Of a stretch of 64,000 nt of DNA, positions 48,632 through 56,295 are shown piece by piece; within the stretch, counting starts at the first letter, position 1, and each line of letters opens with the position of its first letter. Position numbers and translations under genes: made by a program. The notes under the pieces are model-generated. The model saw nothing but the letters and a program-made list of their open reading frames with translations, had not been told where the DNA came from and did no database searches. Source of the DNA: Syntrophobacteraceae bacterium. Its GTDB lineage: Bacteria; Desulfobacterota; Syntrophobacteria; Syntrophobacterales; Syntrophobacteraceae. The stretch spans positions 1 through 64,000 of the forward strand of contig JARLHO010000161.1 in NCBI GenBank assembly GCA_031292215.1, written 5' to 3'.

Positions 48632-49758
48632 CCGCTCACCTGCACTTTTTCGAAGGTCCGCATCTTTTCCTTTTCAATTTTGAAGGGCTGCCCGGGATCC
48701 CCTTTAGGGTAGGAGCCAAGAATTTTTACAAACGCGACGTTTTGCGCAAGGGCATCCAATGCCTGGCGGATAACGCCCTGGTCCCGGTGGCCGTCGATAT
48801 CTGCAAAGAACAGATACTGCCCGGGGAAGAGCTTGTCCGGGCGCGATTCGATGCGGGACAGGTTGGTCGAAGAAAGGGCGGCGAGGGCCGCGATAAGCGC
48901 CCCGGGCTTATCGGAGACCGAAAAGACAAGCGAGGTCTTGTCTTGTCCCGTCGGTGGATTGCTATGATGTCCGAGGGCCAGGAACCGGGCGGTGCACCCG
49001 GCAACGTCTTCGATTCTTTCGGCCAAAACGCTCAACCCGTAGCGCTCGGCGGCGTAGAGGTTACAAATGGCGGCCCCCTGCGGATCCTCTTTTGCAACCA
49101 TTGCGGCCTGAGCGCTCGAAGAGCACTCTTTCCATTCGGGGCGCTCGAGGTTTTCACCAAGCCACCTGCGGCACTGGAAAAAGTCCTCCGAACGGCCGTA
49201 GACATGTTTTATCGCGCCAAGGTCGCAGACCTCGCCGCAAAGGTAGTGGGCTATTTCGAGGTAGCATTCGCTCACCACCCGCACATCGCGCGTATAGAGA
49301 AGATCGACGCCGTGGCCGACCCCGCCCTGAAGGGAGGCCTCGATCGGGATCACCGCCAGGTGCGCCTTGCCTTTGAGGAAACTGTCGAATACGTCTTCCA
49401 GGGAAGAGCAGGCCAGGTAGGTGGCCGAATGGCCGAAAAGAGACATCGCCGCGAGGTGGGAAGAGGTCCACAGCGGACCGGGAAAGGCGACCTGGAGCCT
49501 GTACTGCATGAGGCGCGAGGCGGCGAAGATTTCCCGATAGATCGCGCGAAGAGATTCAGCCGACAAGGGGCCCGGATTTAGCTCCGAAATGCGCCGGGAA
49601 ACCATCTGCTCACGTTGCGGATGAAAGGTGGGCAGTCCCGCCGAGGCCTTTATCCGGCCGACTTCGACGGCAAGCTCCATGCGCCGGTTAAGAAGCAGGA
49701 CCAGCTCCGAATCGAGCCGGTCTATTTCCTGTCGTATCTTTTCGAGGTCGCTGTTCAC
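48628..49758 (-). CDS. pheA: Chorismate mutase with prephenate-dehydratase-like and ACT domains
   Basis: This 376-aa protein has P-protein architecture. The AroQ chorismate mutase (residues 1-88) keeps its Arg, Lys and Glu pattern, and the ACT domain (about 275-355) keeps the Phe-binding GAL (286-288) and ESRP (304-307) motifs. The dehydratase-like domain (about 88-270) is aberrant. The usual GPxGTxSH reads GPLWTSSH, PIENS reads PIEAS, SHPQ reads GRSE, and the catalytic TRF reads ARF (257-259). Chorismate mutase activity is likely, while prephenate dehydratase activity is doubtful. The start is GTG. Confidence 0.85.
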   Translation of the reverse strand: MNSDLEKIRQEIDRLDSELVLLLNRRMELAVEVGRIKASAGLPTFHPQREQMVSRRISELNPGPLSAESLRAIYREIFAASRLMQYRLQVAFPGPLWTSSHLAAMSLFGHSATYLACSSLEDVFDSFLKGKAHLAVIPIEASLQGGVGHGVDLLYTRDVRVVSECYLEIAHYLCGEVCDLGAIKHVYGRSEDFFQCRRWLGENLERPEWKECSSSAQAAMVAKEDPQGAAICNLYAAERYGLSVLAERIEDVAGCTARFLALGHHSNPPTGQDKTSLVFSVSDKPGALIAALAALSSTNLSRIESRPDKLFPGQYLFFADIDGHRDQGVIRQALDALAQNVAFVKILGSYPKGDPGQPFKIEKEKMRTFEKVQVSG

Positions 49759-49811
49759 ATCTACTCACCTTATCCCGGCGCGAAAAAAAGGGGGGGGGAG
49801 GCCACTTCGGA

Positions 49812-50801
49812 TCATCCGCCAATCGAAAACATCGGCCGGGAGATGCATTTTCGAAAAACGGCACTGCTCAGATGGTGCTTTTCGGGCTTACTATTTATCG
49901 CCGCAACCATGGCGGCGCAAATCTCATCATCTGAGGCGCCCCGCCGCAGCAGTTGGAAAAGATCGGTTTCGTCAACGGAAAAAAGGCAGCTCCTTAGTTT
50001 TCCGTCCGCAGTAAGTCTTAGCCGGTTGCAGTTGGGGCAAAAATGGTCCGATACCGGGCTGATGATCCCGATTTTCCCCTTTGCGCCCTTAAAGCCGTAA
50101 TGGAGGGCCGGGCCATTGCTCTCGGAAACGGTTACCTTCTCAAGGGGCGCGATGCGGCGCAATCTTTCGAGGATTTCAAAGGCCGGGATGAAAAGCGAAT
50201 CATAATCGCGCTGCTGGAAAGGCATAAATTCTATGAACCGGACGTGGAACGGATAATCGAAGGTAAGGCGGGCCAAATCTTCGATTTCATCGTCGTTTAC
50301 CCCGGCCATGACCACGGTGTTAAGCTTTACGGGCGAAAAGCCGGCCCGATCGGCGGCCATGATCCCCGCCCAGACCCGGCTAAAGAGGTCCTTTCTGGCG
50401 ATGCGCAAAAACCGCTCGGGCTTCAAGGTATCAAGACTTATATTGACGCGCGCAATACCCGCCTTGAAAAGCCCTTCGGCGAAATCGGAGAGCAGGACGC
50501 CGTTGGTCGTAAGGGTGAGGCTTGCAATCCCGGGAAGCGAGGCGATACTCTCACACAAGCTGAGCGCGTCTTTTCTAACCAGGGGCTCCCCCCCGGTTAT
50601 GCGCACCTTGGATATGCCCATGGAGATCGCAATGCGGGCAAGCCTTACGATCTCTTCGTAGCTTAGCATCTCCGAGTGGTCGAGCTTGGCCACACCCTCT
50701 TCGGGCATGCAGTAGACACAGCGGAGATTGCACCTGTCGGTAATCGACAATCTCAGGTAATCGATCTTGCGGTGAAAAGAATCGGTCGGAGGAGTCGGCA
50801 T
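49812..50801 (-). CDS. moaA: GTP 3',8-cyclase MoaA
   Basis: This is a 329-aa radical-SAM enzyme for molybdopterin biosynthesis. The N-terminal C24xxxC28xxC31 (CNLRCVYC) binds the SAM cluster. The C-terminal CPNCNRLRLTADGKLRSC holds the second cluster, and the chain ends in the GG dipeptide needed for activity. ATG at 50801 has a GAAGG box. It heads the minus-strand group toward pheA and aroD, but the products are not functionally related. Confidence 0.95.
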   Translation of the reverse strand: MPTPPTDSFHRKIDYLRLSITDRCNLRCVYCMPEEGVAKLDHSEMLSYEEIVRLARIAISMGISKVRITGGEPLVRKDALSLCESIASLPGIASLTLTTNGVLLSDFAEGLFKAGIARVNISLDTLKPERFLRIARKDLFSRVWAGIMAADRAGFSPVKLNTVVMAGVNDDEIEDLARLTFDYPFHVRFIEFMPFQQRDYDSLFIPAFEILERLRRIAPLEKVTVSESNGPALHYGFKGAKGKIGIISPVSDHFCPNCNRLRLTADGKLRSCLFSVDETDLFQLLRRGASDDEICAAMVAAINSKPEKHHLSSAVFRKCISRPMFSIGG

Positions 50802-51022
50802 CAATACCTTCCCGTTTACCTTCCCGTTGGAAATTTTTTATTGTAACACAATTTGGACACCTGATTCATAACATCCGGGCACGTTTTAATAAACATGATT
50901 TGTTTCACAACACGTAGCCTTTTTAGCCGGTAAATCCCCGTTCTTTTCTCTCGAAGGCTTTGCGGGTAGGCCATACGACGGGAAAATTCACCACGAAAGG
51001 AGATGAAATCCCCCCGACCCCC

Positions 51023-51057
51023 CTTTGCAAAAAAGGGGGGCGATCGAGCCAAGCCCC
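51023..51057 (+). repeat. 35-bp dispersed repeat, copy 2
   Basis: This copy starts ctttgcaaaaaaggggggcg and ends ccaagcccc. It is preceded by gaaatccccccgaccccc, the same C-rich left flank as copy 1. It can fold through the C-rich and G-rich tracts. It is 89 bp from copy 3, in the same orientation. Confidence 0.85.
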
Positions 51058-51111
51058 TCCAGGCAAATCTCCGCTAAGGGGTAAGTGGGCGCATGTGTGG
51101 GTAATTGTCAG

Positions 51112-51146
51112 CTTTGGAAAAAAGGGGGGCGATTGAGCCAAGCCCC
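51112..51146 (+). repeat. 35-bp dispersed repeat, copy 3
   Basis: This copy starts ctttggaaaaaaggggggcg and ends ccaagcccc, two or three bases different from the other copies. The C-rich left flank is missing here, but extra C residues follow on the right. Confidence 0.85.
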
Positions 51147-51194
51147 CCTTCGGCGACCAAAACCCGCTTGACTTTAGCCGCCGGGTATGGTTTA

Positions 51195-51208
51195 TGACGG
51201 ACCGGTCA
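51195..51208. promoter_or_regulatory. TetR-type operator candidate
   Basis: The sequence tgacggaccggtca is an inverted repeat with perfect TGAC/GTCA arms. It sits just after the -10-like TTTATG (51191-51196) and 24 bp before the TTG start of the TetR-family gene. Autoregulation by the encoded protein is the simplest reading. Confidence 0.5.
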
Positions 51209-51231
51209 GTATCATCTAAAGAGGTGGTGAG

Positions 51232-52182
51232 TTGGGAAGAGTTAAGTCGGGGCAAATTTTGCCCTCTTTATTAAAGAAAATGGCTACAGGCGGAGATAGA
51301 CAGGCGCTAGTCGAGGCCGTCTCGCAGGAGTTCGCCTCCTGCTCGCCCGAAAGACTAATCGATGAGTCCGCCCGCTGGCTGCTGACCCTTCGGGCAAAAA
51401 ACCAGATCAAGAGCTGCCTTGCGGGCCTGATCGAGATCCTGGGGGAAGTGGCGCAAAATAAGGGCATCGCCCCCTCGATTTTCTACCCCGGCCTTACGCA
51501 AAAGATACTGCTCGAGGAGGCGACACCTCTTCGGCCCTTGCCGGACGCAAAGGAAAGGGTGCTCGAAGCAGCCCTGGAAGTCTTTTCCCAAAAGGGCTTT
51601 CACCCTGCGACCATGGACGAGATCGCAGAAAAGGCCGGGGTCGGCAAAGGAACCCTCTACCGACATTTCGAGACGAAGGAAAAACTCTTCGCCGAACTGG
51701 TGCGGCTAAGGCTTGAGGGACTCGAAAAAAACGCCATCCGCGCAATCGATGGAAACGACGACGTCCTCACGATGATTTCCAAGTACATACGGATTTATTT
51801 CGAATTCTTCGATCGAAACCAGCGGCTCTACCGACTGATCATGCAGGAAAATCTCGACCTGGGCGAACATGCTCCCGACCAGTACTTTAAAAAGGTGCTG
51901 CGGGCCGTTCCCAATCTCAAAAGGAAGGTCTACGAGGGGACGCAGCAGGGGATATTAAAGGATGTCGATTTTCAGACGGTTTTCTACGGCACCATGGGCT
52001 TTGCGCACGGAGTGATCCAAAAATGGCTCGCCAGGGATTGCTGCTACCCGCTCTCCGATGAGCTTCCGGGCGTACTGGAAGTTTTATTTCACGGCTTTGT
52101 AAAAGACGACAAAAAAGAATTGGCGCGCCGGCACCGGCCAAACGCGGCGGCCAAGTTGGATTTAAACGGGTTTTGCGGCTAA
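51232..52182 (+). CDS. TetR/AcrR regulator with a 106-residue N-terminal extension
   Basis: This 316-aa protein has its TetR helix-turn-helix at about residues 107-155 ([20 protein letters not shown], then [15 protein letters not shown]), followed by a ligand-binding C-domain. Before the HTH there is an unusual predicted helical segment of about 106 residues that I cannot assign. The TTG start at 51232 has AAAGAGGTGG upstream. The acyl carrier protein gene follows after 43 bp, so the regulator may respond to an acyl or fatty-acid signal (inference). Confidence 0.85.
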   Translation: MGRVKSGQILPSLLKKMATGGDRQALVEAVSQEFASCSPERLIDESARWLLTLRAKNQIKSCLAGLIEILGEVAQNKGIAPSIFYPGLTQKILLEEATPLRPLPDAKERVLEAALEVFSQKGFHPATMDEIAEKAGVGKGTLYRHFETKEKLFAELVRLRLEGLEKNAIRAIDGNDDVLTMISKYIRIYFEFFDRNQRLYRLIMQENLDLGEHAPDQYFKKVLRAVPNLKRKVYEGTQQGILKDVDFQTVFYGTMGFAHGVIQKWLARDCCYPLSDELPGVLEVLFHGFVKDDKKELARRHRPNAAAKLDLNGFCG

Positions 52183-52225
52183 GCAAAACGTTGCGAGGAC
52201 TAACAGAAACCACCAGGAGGAAACC

Positions 52226-52471
52226 ATGAGCATGAGCGCCGAACGGACAAAGATAATCAATATCATCGCAAACCAGCTCGGAGTCGATAAGGAAACGGTG
52301 ACTGCAGGGGCAAATATAGTTGACGATCTGGGAGCGGATTCCCTCGACGTGGTGGAGCTGGTCATGGCGCTTGAGGAAGCCTTCGATACGGAAATACCGG
52401 ACGAAGAAGCGGAAAAGATCCGAACGGTTCAAGACATTTTCGATTACATGGAAAAACAGGCTGCGGCCTAA
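52226..52471 (+). CDS. acpP: Acyl carrier protein
   Basis: This is an 81-aa ACP. The phosphopantetheine attachment Ser lies in [10 protein letters not shown] (about residues 37-46), followed by [16 protein letters not shown], typical of housekeeping AcpP. A CCAGGAGG site precedes the ATG. It is not beside fab genes, which is unusual. It lies between a TetR-family gene and a DUF2419 gene on the same strand. Confidence 0.93.
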   Translation: MSMSAERTKIINIIANQLGVDKETVTAGANIVDDLGADSLDVVELVMALEEAFDTEIPDEEAEKIRTVQDIFDYMEKQAAA

Positions 52472-52476
52472 AAGGC

Positions 52477-52541
52477 AGGAGCGGGGAGCGGGGAGCGCTC
52501 TGGCTTCCTCCTTTTGCTCCTCGCTTCCCTCTCCCCGCTTC
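52477..52541. repeat. Heptamer inverted-repeat hairpin between acpP and the DUF2419 gene
   Basis: The left arm aggagcggggagcggggagc (52477-52497) and the right arm gctcctcgcttccctctccc (52516-52541) pair through the same gggagcg-type heptamers. It ends 11 bp before the TTG start of the next gene and abuts its ribosome-binding site (cggggga). Confidence 0.75.
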
Positions 52542-52552
52542 GGGGGAATGCT

Positions 52553-53551
52553 TTGAACTACTTACCGGTACTTTCTTCCGTCGAGCGAGTGGTCGCCAAG
52601 AGCCGCTCGGTCACGTTCCATCCTGACCAGGTAAGGGCGGCGATCGCCCAGTGGGGTCACATCATCCCGGCGTCGATGCCGTGGGAGCATTCCTGCCATT
52701 TTTTCGACGGTTCAGAAAAGACCGTGCGATGGATTTTTACCCTCGACGTTTTAAATCACAGCTTTTGGCCCGATCCGGGCAACCCCGTCTGGTCGGTCAT
52801 CTACAAGGATAATATTTTCTCCGGGTACTGGGGGTTAGCGGCGGCGCTAAAGCGGGCGCAGGAACGGGGGGTCCCCGTAGCCGACCCCGGTTTTCTCGCC
52901 TCTCTAGACCAGACAGCACTCTCCGAAATCCTCTCGCTACATGGGCCCGGCCATAACGCTTCGCCTTCACGAGAAGATATCCCGATGATCGACAAGAGAT
53001 TGCAAAATCTTCAGGAGGCCGGCTCGATACTACTTTCCGAATTACACGGTGACATAACGACACTTTTTCACGCCGCATCGGGCAGCGCGGCCAAGCTTGC
53101 AACGCTTGTCGCATCGCTTTTCCCGAGCTTTCGAGACGAAGCCGCCTATGGGGGTGGAAAGGTATATTTCCTCAAAAGGGCGCAGATTTTTGCATCGGAT
53201 GTCTTCGCGGCTTTTGGTGGAAAGCAGTGGGGCGACTTTAAAGACATGGACCGGCTGACGGCTTTTGCCGACTACAAGCTGCCGCAGGTGCTCCGAGAGC
53301 TGGGGATTATTTCCTACCAGCCCGAACTTGCCGCCAGGGTCCTGGCCTTGGCGCCTCTCGAAGCGGGGTCTACCGAGGAGGTGGAAATCCGCGCAATGAC
53401 CGTTTGGGCCGTCGAGCGGCTAAAGGAAGAGTTCCAGCGCCGGGGCCGCACACTCACCAGTCCTGAGATCGATAGCTGGCTCTGGGGGCTGGGACAGATG
53501 GACGAATTCCGAAAAACTCCCTACCACCGTTGCCGGACGATCTTTTACTGA
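52553..53551 (+). CDS. Queuosine salvage protein (DUF2419 / Qng1-like)
   Basis: This 332-aa protein matches the DUF2419 family, whose members hydrolyse queuosine 5'-phosphate to free queuine. Characteristic segments are IYKDNIFSGYWGLAAALKRA, YFLKRAQIFASDV, LTAFADYKLPQVLRELGI, EEVEIRAMTVWAVERL and the terminal PYHRCRTIFY. The family is best known from eukaryotes and scattered bacteria. I chose TTG at 52553, after a GGGGGA site. It is in an apparent operon with acpP and the TetR gene. Confidence 0.85.
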   Translation: MNYLPVLSSVERVVAKSRSVTFHPDQVRAAIAQWGHIIPASMPWEHSCHFFDGSEKTVRWIFTLDVLNHSFWPDPGNPVWSVIYKDNIFSGYWGLAAALKRAQERGVPVADPGFLASLDQTALSEILSLHGPGHNASPSREDIPMIDKRLQNLQEAGSILLSELHGDITTLFHAASGSAAKLATLVASLFPSFRDEAAYGGGKVYFLKRAQIFASDVFAAFGGKQWGDFKDMDRLTAFADYKLPQVLRELGIISYQPELAARVLALAPLEAGSTEEVEIRAMTVWAVERLKEEFQRRGRTLTSPEIDSWLWGLGQMDEFRKTPYHRCRTIFY

Positions 53552-54069
53552 AGGGATCTCCGCTGGAAAAGTTATTGTCTGCGGGGCTTTCCGTCGTTTC
53601 CTGATGTCCCGAAGAAACGAGAACAACTGCTTTGAAAAATTCCTTACGAGGTCTCCCGACACGTGGCTGTCCGCCCAAATGCTTCCCACGCAGCTTTAGT
53701 ATAAAGGCCTACGATATAAGCCTTTTTAATAAATTGGGCCACGATATAGGTCCCGGGAGGCCGGGTTTTCCAACATGGAGTGGAAGGCTTTTATCAGCAC
53801 TCTGGAAATAGCCCTTCGTAACCTGGCTGAGTATGGCTTTCGCAACAAAAACGTACTTGGAAGGGGTCGGATGACACGGGTAGAAAAATTCTTTGCGAAG
53901 TGGCGGTGAAGGGGTTAACCTATACGAAGATAAATAGGAAGTCCGCTACCTCCTTACAGGCACGAAAAGCATTAAAGGGGTGCAGACTTTATGGCGTAAC
54001 TTCCTGATGATAGTTATTGTCAGTCGGGGTATCTATATTTAAATTCTCGAGAAACGGAGCGCTACCGCA
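53552..54069. other. 518-bp gap, no assigned gene
   Basis: Apart from the weak terminator, one small ATG frame (53775-53909, 44 codons, MEWKAFISTLEIALRNLAEY...) is seen. It has no ribosome-binding site I trust and no family I recognise, though it could be the decayed end of a gene. The motif acgatata occurs twice (about 53711 and 53741). Base composition shifts toward A+T from about 53,700 onward. Confidence 0.5.
53703..53727 (+). terminator. Weak intrinsic terminator candidate
   Basis: The stem aaaggc (53703-53708) pairs with gccttt (53720-53725), followed by tt and an AT-rich stretch. It lies 150 bp after the DUF2419 gene. The stem is only 6 bp and the loop 11 nt, so this is tentative. Confidence 0.35.
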
Positions 54070-54494
54070 GTGGCAAAACCTAAATCTCGCGCCCAACTCG
54101 AGCTTGAAAATAAACTTCTGCGAAGTGATCGCGCTGCACAGGGAATTGGTCCGGTGGCGCGGGAATTGGTCCGGTGGCGCGGGAATTGGTCCGGTGGGTC
54201 GGGATTGGAGCGGTCGCATTTTTCGCTTACAAGAGCATTGAAGTGCTGGCTGGAAAAACGACTTCAAGCAATATCGTTTTCAGTGTCCTGACAAACCTAA
54301 AAGCAAATCAGTATTTCGGATTGATTTTTGGCGGAGGAGGTATTTTTTACGGATATAAACAGAAGGAACTTAGAAAGAAGACAGTTGAGAGACTTCAAAG
54401 CAGGATACAGGTTTTCGAAAAGTATATTGATATTAGAAGAAGTTCAAGCACGCTTACGTCAGCAGGAGATACCAGACCGGAGGATAAACTATGA
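54070..54494 (+). pseudogene. Small membrane protein gene frameshifted by a 20-bp repeat
   Basis: A GTG at 54070 opens a frame MAKPKSRAQLELENKLLRSD... that runs into three tandem 20-bp units at 54141-54200 and then loses meaning. A second frame emerging from the same repeat reads ARELVRWVGIGAVAFFAYKS... to a stop at 54494. Removing one 20-bp unit joins the two frames exactly, giving about 134 aa with two hydrophobic segments and a Lys/Arg-rich tail. The present sequence is therefore an off-state, a decayed gene or an assembly error. Translation from a GTG at 54174 alone is possible but lacks a clear site. Function unknown. Confidence 0.75.
54141..54200 (+). repeat. 20-bp tandem repeat, three copies
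   Basis: The units begin at 54141, 54161 and 54181, each gggaattggtccggtgg plus cgc (cgc, cgc, gtc). The first two are identical and the third differs in its last three bases. 20 is not a multiple of 3, so copy number sets the reading frame of the surrounding gene. Confidence 0.97.
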
Positions 54495-55066
54495 TTGAAA
54501 ATACCCTTATCATTCTGTCAATCAATGTTATATCTCTCATGGGCATTATCTACCTACTGCTATGGCTGTATAAGGATTATGCAACGGATTCCTTTAGACA
54601 GCGTATGTTTGCCTTACGAGATAGGCTTTTTGATGATGCGGCTCAGGGATTCGTTGCATTCGACCACCCATCATATGGCCTTCTACGCGGCACCATGAAT
54701 GGATATATCAGATTTGGACATAGGCTTAGCTTGCTTGAGACTATCACTCTTATTATTTTCATCAGGAATGAGGCTGACACAATTTCGGTTAAGTACACAT
54801 TCGAAAAAAGATGGAAGGTTGCTACTGCAGGGATGAGCCCACACCACGCTGTGGAGCGTTTGAATGATTATAGGTCTGATATGAATAGACTTGTGCTGAA
54901 ACATCTCATCTTTGGGTCACCGCTTTTTTTAGCTTTGCTTGGCTTTATAGGCATGATTCTAATTCCATATATGATACAGCAACAAATTTTACGTTTTATT
55001 GAACGTACTCTTAGGCTACCTTTGATGGGAATAGAATCTGCTGCAATGGCTGAAGGCGAGTGGTAG
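54491..55066 (+). CDS. Membrane protein of unknown function
   Basis: This 191-aa protein has one hydrophobic helix at the N-terminus (about residues 5-25) and one or two near the C-terminus (about 140-165). A basic, soluble middle part lies between them. I do not recognise the family. Its ATG overlaps the stop of the frameshifted partner (ATGA), so they form a coupled pair. Codon use and base composition are more A+T-rich than in flanking genes, suggesting acquisition by transfer. It converges on the histidine kinase gene. Confidence 0.7.
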   Translation: MIENTLIILSINVISLMGIIYLLLWLYKDYATDSFRQRMFALRDRLFDDAAQGFVAFDHPSYGLLRGTMNGYIRFGHRLSLLETITLIIFIRNEADTISVKYTFEKRWKVATAGMSPHHAVERLNDYRSDMNRLVLKHLIFGSPLFLALLGFIGMILIPYMIQQQILRFIERTLRLPLMGIESAAMAEGEW

Positions 55067-55140
55067 ACAAAATTTGGATAAACAATCCGTCCGTTTTTGA
55101 AACCACTGATCGAATTGAACTGCTCATGATCTGAACTTTA

Positions 55141-56259
55141 TCATGATTTGCTCGAAGCCGGGAATGTCAGGATAAAGGTAGAGCCCTCGTTTTCGAGGGT
55201 TTCGACCTCCAGGGTCCCATCGTAGTCCCGGACTATTCCGCAGCTTATGGAAAGCCCAAGGCCTGTGCCCCTGCCAACCCGCTTGGTGGTAAAGAAGGGC
55301 TCGAAGATTTTTTCAAGAAGCGGCCTTGGAATCCCTGTCCCGGTGTCGGCCACTTCGACTCGGACCTTCCCGTCGAAAAGAGCAGTCCTTATAGAAATTG
55401 TTTTTTCCGGGGAATGGATCGATTTTTCGAATTTATCCTCGATGGCGTCCCGGGCGTTTACCAAAAGATTGATAAAGACCTGCTCCAGCCTGTTACTATT
55501 GGCAAGAACCGGAGGGAGATCGGGCTGGAGGTCTTTTTTCACCTCGATATCTCTATGCCTTAGCTGTTGCATAAAAAACGCGAGGGACCGGTTTACGGTG
55601 TCATTTATCGCGACCTTCTCCCTTTTTACCTCGGACATGCGGCCAAATTCGAGCAGGTGGATAATTATCCCCGAAGCCCTGTCCACGTGGCTGTCGATTT
55701 CCTCGGCCATCGCCTTAAGGATATCGTCTCGTATCTGCTCGCCTTTGCGGATCTTTTTTGAAATGAAGCTGCTGGCCGTCTTCATGACCGAAAGGGGTTG
55801 ATTGAGTTCATGGGCGATGGCTGTGGCCATCTCTCCCAGGGTGGCCATCTTGCCGGCCTGTATGAGCTGCTGTTCGACCTGGAGCCTTTTGGTGATGTCG
55901 CTTGTAGTAACCAGATACGCCGCCTCTCCGGCGTATTCGGTGGGAGATATGCGAACGTTTACGTATATCGCCGGTCCGTACCGGGTGATGTGGCGCACCT
56001 GGTTTATCGTTTGCGCCCGCCGGATCTCGCAAGCGAAATCGCGGTTTTTTTCGGGTTCGAAAAGATCGGCGAAGGGCTTTCGCAAGACATCTTCCTTGCG
56101 GTACCCGTAGACGCCAAAGACCCTGTCGTTACAGTCGATGATTTTTAGATCGGAGTCCAGGACAAAGACCGGGTTGGGAACAGTGTTAAACAGTTCCCTG
56201 TATTTTTTCTCCCATCTTTCGATCTGCTCTTCGAGTCTTTGGCGCTCGGCCTCGTCCAC
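55141..56259 (-). CDS. Soluble PAS-domain sensor histidine kinase
   Basis: This is a 372-aa kinase without membrane segments. A PAS domain (about residues 20-125: [20 protein letters not shown]) is followed by a dimerisation domain with the phospho-acceptor His150 ([10 protein letters not shown]). The ATPase domain carries an N box (NLLVNARDA, 264-272), G1 (DTGTGIP, 305-311) and G2 (GTGLGLS, 331-337). GTG at 56259 starts 36 bp after the hdrB stop on the same strand, so it is the distal gene of the hdr operon. No separate response regulator gene is present. The nearest receiver domain is inside the large HdrA. PAS could sense redox or a ligand; no haem or flavin site can be read. Confidence 0.92.
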   Translation of the reverse strand: MDEAERQRLEEQIERWEKKYRELFNTVPNPVFVLDSDLKIIDCNDRVFGVYGYRKEDVLRKPFADLFEPEKNRDFACEIRRAQTINQVRHITRYGPAIYVNVRISPTEYAGEAAYLVTTSDITKRLQVEQQLIQAGKMATLGEMATAIAHELNQPLSVMKTASSFISKKIRKGEQIRDDILKAMAEEIDSHVDRASGIIIHLLEFGRMSEVKREKVAINDTVNRSLAFFMQQLRHRDIEVKKDLQPDLPPVLANSNRLEQVFINLLVNARDAIEDKFEKSIHSPEKTISIRTALFDGKVRVEVADTGTGIPRPLLEKIFEPFFTTKRVGRGTGLGLSISCGIVRDYDGTLEVETLENEGSTFILTFPASSKS

Positions 56260-56295
56260 GCTCGTCCCCGTTACTGTAGTGAAGAGTACAGCCTT

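Larger units (their letters stand above)
50802..51231. other. Gap between moaA and the TetR gene
   Basis: This 430-bp divergent intergenic region contains no supportable gene. It holds two copies of the 35-bp dispersed repeat, and a -35-like TTGACT (51168-51173) 17 bp before TTTATG. An inverted repeat overlapping the expected start of the regulator transcript completes it. Confidence 0.6.

Noticed and set aside
47357-48712. 451-codon frame opposite yicC, aroD and pheA
   Set aside because: It spans three well-supported genes on the other strand and has no recognisable domain.
50816-51052. 78-codon minus-strand frame in the moaA-TetR gap
   Set aside because: It reads through the 35-bp repeat and has no recognisable product.
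53775-53909. 44-codon ATG frame MEWKAFIST...
   Set aside because: No ribosome-binding site or family match; kept only as a note in the gap entry.
55124-55146. tcatgat/atcatga inverted repeat between convergent genes as a terminator
   Set aside because: The 7-bp arms are AT-rich with no T-run on either strand.
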